A stretch of DNA of 64,000 nt from Martinezella dioscoreae. Lineage in GTDB: Bacteria; Pseudomonadota; Alphaproteobacteria; Rhizobiales; Rhizobiaceae. Positions 39,302 through 47,354 of the stretch are shown here, piece by piece. A model generated the notes under the pieces. That model had not been told where the DNA came from and did not search any database. It worked only from the letters and a program-made list of their open reading frames with translations. The translations under genes and the position numbers were made by a program. The stretch is from positions 806,001 to 870,000 of the forward strand of contig NZ_BLAJ01000001.1 of the NCBI RefSeq assembly GCF_009176305.1, read 5' to 3'. The stretch's first letter is position 1. Each line of letters starts with the position of its first letter.

Positions 39302-39646
39302 ATGAGCATCAAGCGCATCGACGTTGGCGCCCGCATGAGCGGCGCTGTCATCCATGGCAACACCGTCTATCTCGCCGGTCAGGTTGGTGAAGGCGAAAGC
39401 GTCACCGATCAGTGCAAGTCGGCACTCGCCGAAGTCGACCGCCTGCTGGGTGCTGCCGGCACCAACAAGTCGAAGATCCTGCAGACGCTCATCTACCTCT
39501 CCGACATTTCCTACTTCGCCGAAATGAACGCCGCCTGGGAAGCATGGGTCGATCCGGCCAACACGCCGGCCCGTGCGACCAGCGAAGCTAAGCTCGCAGC
39601 GCCGAAGTACAAGGTCGAATTCATCGTAACGGCAGCACTCGACTAA
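39302..39646 (+). CDS. RidA-family enamine/imine deaminase
   Basis: 114 residues from the ATG at 39302, with AGGAGAAA upstream; a longer frame exists but is unsupported. The chorismate-mutase-like fold is clear: YLAGQVGEGESVTDQCKSALAEVDRLLGAAGT, LIYLSDISYFAEMNAAWEAWVDPANTPARATSEAKLA, and the end KVEFIVTAALD. The conserved arginine in PARAT and glutamate in KVEFIV, needed for imine hydrolysis, are both present. RidA proteins remove reactive 2-aminoacrylate made by PLP enzymes. The variant sequence differs from canonical RidA and fits the YjgH/Rid6-7 groups better. Confidence 0.85.
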   Translation: MSIKRIDVGARMSGAVIHGNTVYLAGQVGEGESVTDQCKSALAEVDRLLGAAGTNKSKILQTLIYLSDISYFAEMNAAWEAWVDPANTPARATSEAKLAAPKYKVEFIVTAALD

Positions 39647-39666
39647 GTCGGGCCGGCGTATTTTTG

Positions 39667-39699
39667 AAAGGCCGGTGGGCTCGCGCTCATCGGCCTTTT
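39667..39699. terminator. bidirectional terminator after RidA and the TPP enzyme gene
   Basis: AAAGGCCGGTG and CATCGGCCTTTT pair across a ten-base loop (39667..39677 with 39688..39699, one G-T pair). The stop codon of the convergent TPP gene lies inside the right arm. T runs stand on both sides. Confidence 0.85.
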
Positions 39700-41345
39700 G
39701 TTTGCGCAATTTCCGTCAGGGTGCGGGAGGGCGTGATCGCTTCCGGGTCGAGCGCGATCTCGATGATGGCCGGTTTGCCGCTGGCGCGCGCCCGCTCGAA
39801 GGCCGGGCCAAACTCTTCCGTCGCTTTCACCGTCTCGCCGTGGCCGCCATAGGCGCGGGCAAGGGCCGCGAAATCAGGATTGTCGAGTGTCGTGGCGCTG
39901 ACACGGCCGGGATATTCCCGCTCTTGATGCATGCGGATGGTGCCGTACATGCCATTATTGATGACCAGGGCGATCAGTGGGAGGCCGTATTGAACGGCGG
40001 TCGCAAATTCCTGGCCATGCATCATGAAACAGCCGTCGCCGGCAAAGCAGATCACTTCGCGCTCGGGAAAGAGCTGTTTCGCGGCAACCGCAGCCGGCAG
40101 GCCATAGCCCATCGAGCCGGAGGTAGGCGCTGCCTGCGTGTTGAAACGGCGGAAGCGATGGAAGCGGTGCAGCCAGGTCGCGTAGTTGCCGGCACCGTTG
40201 GTGAAGATCGCATCATCGGCCGTATTTGCTTCGATCCAGTCCATGATGCGGCCCATATGGACGGCGCCGGGGCACTGTTGCGGTGTCTTTGACCAGGCAA
40301 GATAGGCCGCGTGCATGTGTTCCGTACGCTCGGCCCATGGTGTCGCGGTTGGCGCATCGAGCTCCGCGAGAGCCTCAACGAAATCCGCCGGGCTGGCACA
40401 GATCGCCAGGTCCGGACGATAGACGCGGCCAAGTTCCGAGGGATCGGCATGGACGTGGACAAGCTGCTGGCGCGGGTAGGGGATATCGACCAGTGTGTAG
40501 CCGGAGGACGGCATTTCGGAGAGGCGGCCGCCGAGAAGAATCAGTAGGTCCGCTTCCTTGATTTCCCTTGCCAGCGCTGGATTGATGCCGATGCCGACAT
40601 CCCCGGCATAATTGGGATGCAGATGATCGAACAGCATCTGCCGCCGGAAGGAGCAACCGACCGGCAGTTTGAAACGCTCCGCGAATTGCTTGATGCCGGC
40701 AACCGCTTCCTCGTTCCAGCGCGTGCCGCCGAGAATGACCATCGGTCGCTGCGCAGTCGCAAGGCGCTGGCGGAGATCGGCAAGCTGGTGGCGGCCCGGA
40801 TGAGCGGCAACAGGGGCATAGGGCAGCGCTTGCGGCGCGTCGACCTCATCGCGCAGCATGTCCTCGGGCAGGGTCAGCACCACGGGACCGGGGCGACCCG
40901 ATGTTGCTACAGCGAAGGCGCGGGTGACGAATTCCGGGATGCGGGCGGCATCGTCGATCTCTCCGACCCATTTGGCGAATTCGGTAAAGGCCCTGCGAAA
41001 CTCCACCTCCTGAAAGGCTTCGCGTTCGCGGGCATCACGCTGGACCTGACCGATGAACAGGATCATCGGGATCGAATCCTGCCGTGCAATATGAAGGCCG
41101 GCGGAGGCGTTTGTGGCACCTGGGCCGCGGGTGACCATGCAGATGCCGGGTTCGCCGGTCAATTGGCCCCAAGTATCCGCCATCATTGCCGCGCCGCCCT
41201 CCTGGCGGCAAACGAGCACCTTGATATCGCTGTCATGCAGGGCATCGAGCACGGCGAGAAAGCTCTCGCCCGGTACGCAGGAAATGCGCTGCACGCCATT
41301 GGCCTTCAAAGCCTCGACGATGAGTTGCCCGCCCGTTCGCTTCAT
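39687..41345 (-). CDS. thiamine pyrophosphate-dependent enzyme, acetolactate synthase-like
   Basis: 552 residues with the three TPP domains. The N-terminal pyrimidine domain has CVPGESFLAVLDAL and the catalytic E49 in CRQEGGAAMMADTWG, then MVTRGPGATNASAGLH. The central domain has VILGGTRWNEEA. The C-terminal PP domain carries GDGCFMMHGQEFATAVQYGLPLIALVINNGMYG, the GDG..NN motif that binds TPP and magnesium. It resembles IlvB-type synthases without a regulatory subunit gene. The adjacent CoA-transferase, overlapping by ATGA, points instead to an acyl-CoA or oxo-acid decarboxylase/lyase. Oxalyl-CoA decarboxylase is not excluded but the pattern is not typical. Confidence 0.85.
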   Translation of the reverse strand: MKRTGGQLIVEALKANGVQRISCVPGESFLAVLDALHDSDIKVLVCRQEGGAAMMADTWGQLTGEPGICMVTRGPGATNASAGLHIARQDSIPMILFIGQVQRDAREREAFQEVEFRRAFTEFAKWVGEIDDAARIPEFVTRAFAVATSGRPGPVVLTLPEDMLRDEVDAPQALPYAPVAAHPGRHQLADLRQRLATAQRPMVILGGTRWNEEAVAGIKQFAERFKLPVGCSFRRQMLFDHLHPNYAGDVGIGINPALAREIKEADLLILLGGRLSEMPSSGYTLVDIPYPRQQLVHVHADPSELGRVYRPDLAICASPADFVEALAELDAPTATPWAERTEHMHAAYLAWSKTPQQCPGAVHMGRIMDWIEANTADDAIFTNGAGNYATWLHRFHRFRRFNTQAAPTSGSMGYGLPAAVAAKQLFPEREVICFAGDGCFMMHGQEFATAVQYGLPLIALVINNGMYGTIRMHQEREYPGRVSATTLDNPDFAALARAYGGHGETVKATEEFGPAFERARASGKPAIIEIALDPEAITPSRTLTEIAQTKGR

Positions 41346-42544
41346 GTCCCCGCCTTTCCCTCCAGTTCGGCCAATTCAGCCAGAACTTCCTCCTGATGTT
41401 CGCCGAGGCGCGGGCTTGGCCGCGTATAGACCAACGGCGTTTCCGACAGCACGATCGGCGTGCGCACGCTCGGAATGACGGTGCCGGCGCTATCCTCCAG
41501 ATCGATCCTCAGGCCGCGTGCCACAATCTGCGGATCGGCGAACATGTCCTCGATCGTATTGATGGCACCGGCCGGAACGGCGTTGGCCGCGCAGGCTTTC
41601 AGCAGCTCCGCCTTGTTCCACTTCAGCGTCTCCGCCGAGATGAAAACCCGAACCTCGTTGCGGTTGGCAACGCGGGCCTTGTTCGTCGCATAGCGCTCGT
41701 CGTTGGCATGGGTTTCCACTCCGAGAATGGCGCACAGGCGCCGGAACTGTCCATCATTGCCGACAGCAAGGATGAGATAGCCATCGGCGGTGGGCACGAC
41801 TTCATAGGGTGAGATATTCGGATGAGCGTTGCCGAGCCGTACGGGCGGCTTGCCGGAGATCAGATAGTTCATGTTCTGGTTGGCGAGCACGGCCGATTGC
41901 ACATCGAGCAGCGCCATGTCGATGAGTTGTCCTTCCCCTGTCTTCAGAGCGTGGATCAGGGCGGCTTCGATTGCCGAGACGGCATAGATGCCGGTAAAGA
42001 TATCCGCGATCGCAACACCGGCTTTCATCGGCTGTCCGTCCGGTTCGCCTGTGATCGACATGAAGCCGGACATGCCCTGGACGATATAGTCATAGCCGGC
42101 GAGACTGGCATAGGGTCCGGTCTGGCCGAAGCCGGTAATCGAACAATAGACGATCCGGGGATTGATCTTCTTCAGGCTTTCATAATCCAGCCCGTACTTT
42201 ACCAAGCCGCCGAGCTTGAAATTCTCGATCACCACATCCGCCGTCTTCACCAGCCGGCGTACCAGCTCTTGGCCTTCCTGGGTCTTGAGATCGGCGATTA
42301 CCGAGCGCTTGCCGCGATTGGCGGAGTGATAATAGGCAGCGGAGAGATTTTCGCCATCCTTGCCCTCGACGAAGGGCGGCCCCCATTGGCGGGTGTCGTC
42401 GCCGCCGTCGGGATTTTCCACCTTGATGACATCGGCGCCGAGATCGGCCAGCATCTGCCCCGCCCAGGGACCGGCAAGCACGCGGGCAAGCTCAATGACA
42501 CGAATACCGGAAAGGGGAGGTTTCTTGGTTTTCTGGTCTGTCAT
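41342..42544 (-). CDS. CaiB/BaiF family acyl-CoA transferase
   Basis: 400 residues, class III CoA-transferase. The N terminus GIRVIELARVLAGPWAGQMLADLGADVIKVE and ENLSAAYYHSANRGKRSVIADLK are standard; the catalytic aspartate is D181 in GVAIADIFTGIYA. The interlocked-dimer C terminus has GEGQLIDMALLDVQ and TPIVLSETP. It moves CoA between carboxylic acids such as formate/oxalate or succinate/carnitine. Its stop overlaps the ATG of the TPP enzyme gene (41342..41345), so the two enzymes likely act in sequence. A drug/metabolite-type exporter gene lies upstream on the same strand, 18 bases away. Confidence 0.9.
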   Translation of the reverse strand: MTDQKTKKPPLSGIRVIELARVLAGPWAGQMLADLGADVIKVENPDGGDDTRQWGPPFVEGKDGENLSAAYYHSANRGKRSVIADLKTQEGQELVRRLVKTADVVIENFKLGGLVKYGLDYESLKKINPRIVYCSITGFGQTGPYASLAGYDYIVQGMSGFMSITGEPDGQPMKAGVAIADIFTGIYAVSAIEAALIHALKTGEGQLIDMALLDVQSAVLANQNMNYLISGKPPVRLGNAHPNISPYEVVPTADGYLILAVGNDGQFRRLCAILGVETHANDERYATNKARVANRNEVRVFISAETLKWNKAELLKACAANAVPAGAINTIEDMFADPQIVARGLRIDLEDSAGTVIPSVRTPIVLSETPLVYTRPSPRLGEHQEEVLAELAELEGKAGT

Positions 42545-42562
42545 GTCTGTCCGCTCTCCCGC

Positions 42563-43522
42563 TTAGGGCGTGAATGCTGTTTCAGATGTATCGGATACGG
42601 GTTTGGAAGCAAAGCGCCGCTCGCGCCAGAGAATATAAAGCCCCGAGCCGATGATGATGAGGATGCCGAGCCATTTGATCGCATCCGGGAAATTGTCGAA
42701 GACGAGCCAGCCGAAGATCGTTGCCGAAACGATCTCGAAATACTGCAGCGGCGCGAGCGTCGAAGCTTGTACTGCGCGATAGGCATAGACTGTTAGGATG
42801 CCGGAGGCGGCCGCAGTCGCGCCGACGCCGAGCAAATAGAGCATTGCTGTCAGATCTGGAATAACCGGATAAAGGATTACAGATCCCGTCGCCTTGCCGA
42901 TGCCAAGCAAGATCAGACTGAAGCCTATACCCCATAGTCCCGTTTGGAACTGCAGCGGCCACGCATCTTCGGTGTGGGAGACGACGCGCGTGATCATCAC
43001 ATAAACCGCAACGCAGAGTGCCGTGACGACGGGCAGCAGGGCAACGAAACCGACTTCCTGAAAGCTCGGCTGGATGATCAGCATGGCACCAAGAAAGCCG
43101 ACTGCGCAGGCCGTGTAACGACGCCAGCCAATGGTTTCCTTGAGGAATATACTGCTGAGGATGGTGAGCATCATCGGCTCGACGAAAAAGATGGCAATGG
43201 CATCGGCCACTTCCATGACTTGCAGCGCGGTCACGAACGAGACCATGGACAGCGTTAAAAGGGCGGCGCGGATCGCGTGCACGCCGCTATGGCGCCACGA
43301 CCATACGCCCCACTGTCCGCGCAAGGCCATCATGGGCAGGGCAAAGAGCGACTGAAAGATGAAGCGTGCAGCGGTGACTTCCGCCGGCGGAATGGTGGTT
43401 GCCGCGAGTTTGGAGAAGATATCCATGACCGGCGAGAGGACGACGGATAAAAACATCATCGACAGGCCGAAGGTCAGCTCAGATTGCTGCAATCGGACCG
43501 AGGAGCCGCTGGGGGTGTTCAT
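42563..43522 (-). CDS. EamA/DMT-family membrane transporter
   Basis: 319 residues with ten membrane helices in two five-helix repeats: LSMMFLSVVLSPVMDIFSKLAATTIPPAEVTAARFIFQSLFALPMMAL opens the first, VALLPVVTALCVAVYVMITRVV opens the second, and it ends GILIIIGSGLYILWRERR. The DMT family exports metabolites or imports nucleotide-sugar-like compounds. It is the first gene of the unit with the CoA-transferase and TPP enzyme, so it may move their substrate or product. The ATG lacks an exact Shine-Dalgarno sequence but GGAAAT lies upstream. Confidence 0.88.
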   Translation of the reverse strand: MNTPSGSSVRLQQSELTFGLSMMFLSVVLSPVMDIFSKLAATTIPPAEVTAARFIFQSLFALPMMALRGQWGVWSWRHSGVHAIRAALLTLSMVSFVTALQVMEVADAIAIFFVEPMMLTILSSIFLKETIGWRRYTACAVGFLGAMLIIQPSFQEVGFVALLPVVTALCVAVYVMITRVVSHTEDAWPLQFQTGLWGIGFSLILLGIGKATGSVILYPVIPDLTAMLYLLGVGATAAASGILTVYAYRAVQASTLAPLQYFEIVSATIFGWLVFDNFPDAIKWLGILIIIGSGLYILWRERRFASKPVSDTSETAFTP

Positions 43523-43541
43523 TGCAGAATTTCCTTGAGAA

Positions 43542-44474
43542 TCAGGTCTTTGCTACCGCCGTTCTGCACCAGTCGGCAAAGCGGGAGATAGCTTCCTCGG
43601 CACCGATTTCGTTAAGCGTCTCGTGCCGCATGTCGGGATAGATCTCGGTGGTGATACGAGAGAAGCCGGCTTTTTTCAAATGCTTTGCCAGCCAGGAAAT
43701 CGCTTTCGCATTGTCGGTTGCCGGATCCTTGCCGCCGCCGACGAGATGAATCGGCATATCGCGGCGGAGACGATCGAGATGCGCCTTCTGTGGTGCGCGG
43801 AAGGTAAGTTCGAACAGGTCGAGCCAGAGCGAGACCGAGGCATCGAAGCCGCAAAGCGGATCAGCGATATATTTGTCCACCTGCCCAGGAATACGCGAGA
43901 GCCAGTCGAAATCCGTGCGACGGTTGCTGATCGATTTACCCCAGGTGCCGAAGGTCAGTTTCGGCAGCGGCCCGCTCGGGACGTCCGATCCCTTGAACAT
44001 GCGCTCCGTTTTCAAGATGAGCTGGGCGGCGCGGCCGGCGAGTCCCGGATTAAAATTGGAATTCCAGACGGTGACCGCATCGAACTTGTCCGAATGCGTG
44101 ACGACGGTGTTCAGGCTGATCAATCCACCCATGGAATGCCCGAAAAGGATGATCGGCAGGCCGGGATGGGTACTTGCGGCAAGCTCGCGCATGGCGAGCA
44201 CATCGGTGATCACCTGTTCGACACCATTTCTCCGGGCAAAGCGGCCGATCGGCGCGTCAGGGGCGGTGGTCTCGCCATGGCCGCGATGATCGTGGGCATA
44301 GACATGGAAGCCTTGGCCCGCCATCGCATCGGCAAAGGCCCCGTATCGGCGGGAATGCTCGGCAAGACCGTGCGATATCAGCAGGACGCCGCGAGCATCG
44401 GTTGCCGCCGGCAAATGATGGTAGGCAAGGGTAGCGCCCGTCGGACTTTTCAGGCGCTTCGTCTCGGCGAACAT
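43542..44474 (-). CDS. alpha/beta hydrolase, monoacylglycerol-lipase-like
   Basis: 310 residues. The oxyanion loop HGLAEHSRRYGAFADAM, the nucleophile elbow GHSMGGLISL, the acid in GGGKDPATDNAK and the histidine in YPDMRHETLNE complete a catalytic triad of the serine hydrolase (Hydrolase_4) group. These act on monoacylglycerols, lysophospholipids or other esters. It has no signal peptide and is cytoplasmic. It runs in the same direction as the transporter gene and is 20 bases upstream of it, so it heads this four-gene unit. The start at 44474 is preceded by GGGAGGAACG. Confidence 0.88.
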   Translation of the reverse strand: MFAETKRLKSPTGATLAYHHLPAATDARGVLLISHGLAEHSRRYGAFADAMAGQGFHVYAHDHRGHGETTAPDAPIGRFARRNGVEQVITDVLAMRELAASTHPGLPIILFGHSMGGLISLNTVVTHSDKFDAVTVWNSNFNPGLAGRAAQLILKTERMFKGSDVPSGPLPKLTFGTWGKSISNRRTDFDWLSRIPGQVDKYIADPLCGFDASVSLWLDLFELTFRAPQKAHLDRLRRDMPIHLVGGGKDPATDNAKAISWLAKHLKKAGFSRITTEIYPDMRHETLNEIGAEEAISRFADWCRTAVAKT

Positions 44475-44614
44475 ATATTCGTTCCTCCCCAGTTGGACGA
44501 AAGGTTATCATCCGCCCGATTGCAATGGATAGGTAGTAAAGCTCACAGAAATAAATCTTTCCGAGCGCTGCGATTCAGGATTGCGCCCGCTCGCTCAAAC
44601 TGCTTATTTGTTCC

Positions 44615-44620
44615 TATAAT
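44615..44620 (+). promoter_or_regulatory. -10 box of the RNase T2 gene
   Basis: A perfect TATAAT stands 20 bases before the start codon. No clear -35 was found at the usual spacing; CTGCTT lies closer than normal. The start itself is set by GGAGG. Confidence 0.4.
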
Positions 44621-44639
44621 GTTCTAGTTGGAGGTACGC

Positions 44640-45386
44640 ATGAAGCAGTGGCTTCGGGTATTTACGGTTGTGCTCGTTTCGGTCGGGGCGGCGGCAAGCG
44701 CTATGGCGCAGGAGCATAGCCGTGGACGGACGCGCTTTATCCTGGCGGCAAGCTGGGAGCCGGCATTTTGTCAGACGAACCAGAAGAAGGCGGAATGCCG
44801 AAACCAGTCGTCGAACAATCATGACGCGACGAATTTCTCCCTGCATGGTCTCTGGCCGATGCGGCAGGAATATTGCGATGTTTCCGAGGATCTGAAACAG
44901 GCGGATCGTGGCCGTGACTGGAAGGACCTGCCGGCGGTACAGCTTTCCCAAGACGTGAAGGTAAAGCTTGACAAGGTAATGCCGGGCACACAGTCGGGCC
45001 TGGAAAGGCATGAATGGATCAAGCACGGCACCTGCACGAAGCTGAGTGCGGATCAATATTTCTCCATCGCCGCTGGCCTGATCGCCGAGCTCAATACATC
45101 TGCTGTGCGCGATCTCTTCGCGCAAAATATCGGCAAGGAGCTGGATGCCGAGAGCATCAAGGCTGCTTTTGACCAGAGTTTCGGCGAGGGCGCCAATGCC
45201 CGCATCAAGATGAGCTGCCGCCGTGTTGGCGATGTCAGGATGATTTCAGAGCTGACCATCGGCCTCTCGGAGGATGCGATCGATCCGCAACAAGGCAGTG
45301 AGCTGCGGCTCGCCAAACTGATCCAAGGTGCCGGCAGCACCTCCTTCGGCTGCGACCGGGGCGTGGTGGACGCGGCCGGCTTCTGA
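44640..45386 (+). CDS. secreted ribonuclease T2 family protein
   Basis: 248 residues from the ATG at 44640 behind TTGGAGG. A Sec signal peptide (about 1-23, ending in ASAMA) leads the protein out of the cytoplasm. Both catalytic segments of RNase T2 are intact: FSLHGLWP with His69, and HEWIKHGTC with His124, Glu125, Lys128 and His129. Four or more cysteines fit periplasmic disulfides. Such enzymes cut single-stranded RNA through a 2',3'-cyclic phosphate and are a scavenging tool in bacteria (RNase I of Escherichia coli). ASWEPAFCQ near residue 38 is also a family landmark. Confidence 0.92.
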   Translation: MKQWLRVFTVVLVSVGAAASAMAQEHSRGRTRFILAASWEPAFCQTNQKKAECRNQSSNNHDATNFSLHGLWPMRQEYCDVSEDLKQADRGRDWKDLPAVQLSQDVKVKLDKVMPGTQSGLERHEWIKHGTCTKLSADQYFSIAAGLIAELNTSAVRDLFAQNIGKELDAESIKAAFDQSFGEGANARIKMSCRRVGDVRMISELTIGLSEDAIDPQQGSELRLAKLIQGAGSTSFGCDRGVVDAAGF

Positions 45387-45415
45387 GAAAATACGGCTTT
45401 TCTGACGCGGATAAT

Positions 45416-45445
45416 GCCCTCGGACGAGGTTTCGCCGTTGCCCGA
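45416..45445 (+). terminator. weak terminator after RNase T2
   Basis: GCCCTCGG (45416..45423) pairs with CCGAGGGC (45432..45439) across eight bases and is followed by AGGGTTT. The T run is short, so termination may be partial. EttA starts 73 bases downstream. Confidence 0.45.
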
Positions 45446-45511
45446 GGGCAGGGTTTCCCCTACATAGCGGCACAACTCGCAACGCTATTCGTCCGTGGAG
45501 CAACCCAAGCT

Positions 45512-47161
45512 ATGGCACGTCAGTTCATTTATCATATGGCCGGTCTGAATAAGTCCTATGGCGCCAAGAAAATTCTCGAGAATATCCATCTCTCCTTCTA
45601 CCCCGATGCCAAGATCGGTATTCTCGGTCCGAACGGTGCAGGTAAGTCGACCGTGCTACGCATCATGGCCGGCCTCGACAAGGAATATACCGGCGAAGCC
45701 TGGCTCGCGGAAGGCGCCACCATCGGCTATCTGCCGCAGGAGCCGCAGCTCGATCCCAACAAGACGGTTTTCGAAAACGTCATGGAAGGCGTTGCCAAGA
45801 AAACCGAAATCCTCAATCGCTACAACGAATTGATGATGAACTATTCCGACGAGACGGCGGAAGAGGGCGCTAAGCTCCAGGACATCATCGACAGCCAGAA
45901 CCTCTGGGATCTGGAAAGCCAGGTGGAAATGGCGATGGACGCATTGCGCTGCCCGCCGCGCGATGCCGAAGTCACCAGCCTTTCCGGCGGTGAGCGCCGC
46001 CGTATCGCACTTTGCCGCCTGCTTCTCTCGCAGCCGGACCTGCTGCTGCTCGACGAACCGACCAACCATCTCGACGCTGAGACCATTGCCTGGCTGGAAA
46101 AGCACCTGCGCGACTATCCGGGTGCAGTGATGATGATCACCCACGACCGCTACTTCCTCGACAATGTTACCGGCTGGATTCTCGAACTCGACCGCGGCCG
46201 CGGCATTCCATACGAAGGCAACTACTCCGCCTATCTGCAGGCCAAGGCCAAGCGCATGCTGCAGGAAGCCCGCGAAGAAGCTGGCCGCCAGAAGGCGATC
46301 AGCCGCGAACAGGAATGGATCGCCTCCAGCCCCAAGGCCCGTCAGGCCAAGTCCAAGGCGCGTATCAACGCTTACGAACAGCTGGTCGATGCTGCTGAAA
46401 ATCAGCGTCCCGGTGATGCGCAGATCATCATTCCGGTCAGCGAGCGTCTCGGCCAGGTGGTGATCGAGATGGAGGGCATCACCAAGGGCTTCGAAGGCCG
46501 TACGCTGATCAACGATCTGTCGATCAAGCTGCCGCCCGGCGGCATCGTCGGCATCATCGGCCCGAACGGCGCCGGCAAGACGACCCTGTTCAAGATGATC
46601 ACCGGCCAGGAAAAGCCGGATTCCGGCTCGATCCGCATCGGCGAGACGGTGCATCTCAGCTATGTCGACCAGAGCCGCGACGCGCTTGATGGCAATAAGA
46701 CGGTATGGGAGGAAATCTCCGGCGGCGCCGAAATCATCAAGCTCGGCAAGTTCGACATGAACTCGCGCGCCTATTGCGGCGCCTTTAACTTCAAGGGCGG
46801 CGACCAGCAGCAGAAGGTCGGCAGTCTCTCTGGCGGCCAGCGCAACCGCGTGCACCTGGCCAAGATGCTGAAGTCCGGCGGCAACGTGCTTCTGCTCGAC
46901 GAACCGACCAACGACCTCGATACGGAAACGCTGGGGGCGCTGGAAAGCGCGCTCGAAAACTTCGCCGGCTGCGCGATCATCATCAGCCACGATCGCATGT
47001 TCCTCGACCGCCTGGCCACGCATATCCTAGCCTTTGAAGGTGACGGCCATGTCGAATGGTTCGAAGGCAATTTCGAAGATTACGAACAGGACAAGGTCCG
47101 CCGCCTCGGTCCCGATGCTCTCAATCCGGGCAGCCAAGCACACAAGCGCCTGACACGATAA
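45512..47161 (+). CDS. ettA: energy-dependent translational throttle protein EttA (ABC-F)
   Basis: 549 residues, the normal ABC-F length. Two ATPase domains are present, each with Walker A (GPNGAGKST near 40 and GPNGAGKTT near 350), signature (LSGGERRR and LSGGQRNR) and Walker B (LLLLDEPTNHLDA and LLLDEPTNDLDT). The arm insertion between them and the linker (RQKAISREQEWIASSPKARQAKSKARINAYEQ) are those of EttA, which gates the ribosome E site and first peptide bond formation when ATP is low. It is cytosolic with no membrane partner. A strong terminator follows. Confidence 0.96.
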   Translation: MARQFIYHMAGLNKSYGAKKILENIHLSFYPDAKIGILGPNGAGKSTVLRIMAGLDKEYTGEAWLAEGATIGYLPQEPQLDPNKTVFENVMEGVAKKTEILNRYNELMMNYSDETAEEGAKLQDIIDSQNLWDLESQVEMAMDALRCPPRDAEVTSLSGGERRRIALCRLLLSQPDLLLLDEPTNHLDAETIAWLEKHLRDYPGAVMMITHDRYFLDNVTGWILELDRGRGIPYEGNYSAYLQAKAKRMLQEAREEAGRQKAISREQEWIASSPKARQAKSKARINAYEQLVDAAENQRPGDAQIIIPVSERLGQVVIEMEGITKGFEGRTLINDLSIKLPPGGIVGIIGPNGAGKTTLFKMITGQEKPDSGSIRIGETVHLSYVDQSRDALDGNKTVWEEISGGAEIIKLGKFDMNSRAYCGAFNFKGGDQQQKVGSLSGGQRNRVHLAKMLKSGGNVLLLDEPTNDLDTETLGALESALENFAGCAIIISHDRMFLDRLATHILAFEGDGHVEWFEGNFEDYEQDKVRRLGPDALNPGSQAHKRLTR

Positions 47162-47186
47162 GTTTGCTGTCTTTCCGTCATGGGGA

Positions 47187-47212
47187 ACCCCGGCACGTCC
47201 GGGGTTTTTCTT
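47187..47212 (+). terminator. rho-independent terminator of ettA
   Basis: AACCCCGG (47187..47194) and CCGGGGTT (47200..47207) pair across a five-base loop and are followed by TTTCTTT. Confidence 0.93.
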
Positions 47213-47318
47213 TGCCTTGGGATAGGGCGCAGATATTCCCCAGCCGACAAAAACTAACAGATTTCCGACGCCCGGCCGGCGTCTTCGGTGATTAGCCCTT
47301 GCAGAGTTCATTCAAATC

Positions 47319-47338
47319 ACATAAAGATATCTTTATAT
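47319..47338 (+). promoter_or_regulatory. palindromic operator of the sahR-metF operon
   Basis: ACATAAAGATATCTTTATAT differs by one base from the perfect palindrome in the metH promoter (8327..8346). It lies 16 bases before the ATG, where a bound repressor would block transcription, and possible -10 elements (TAAAGA at 47322, TTATAT at 47333) lie inside it. A TTGCAG -35 candidate is at 47299..47304. Confidence 0.8.
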
Positions 47339-47354
47339 CTTGATTGGGTGCGAA

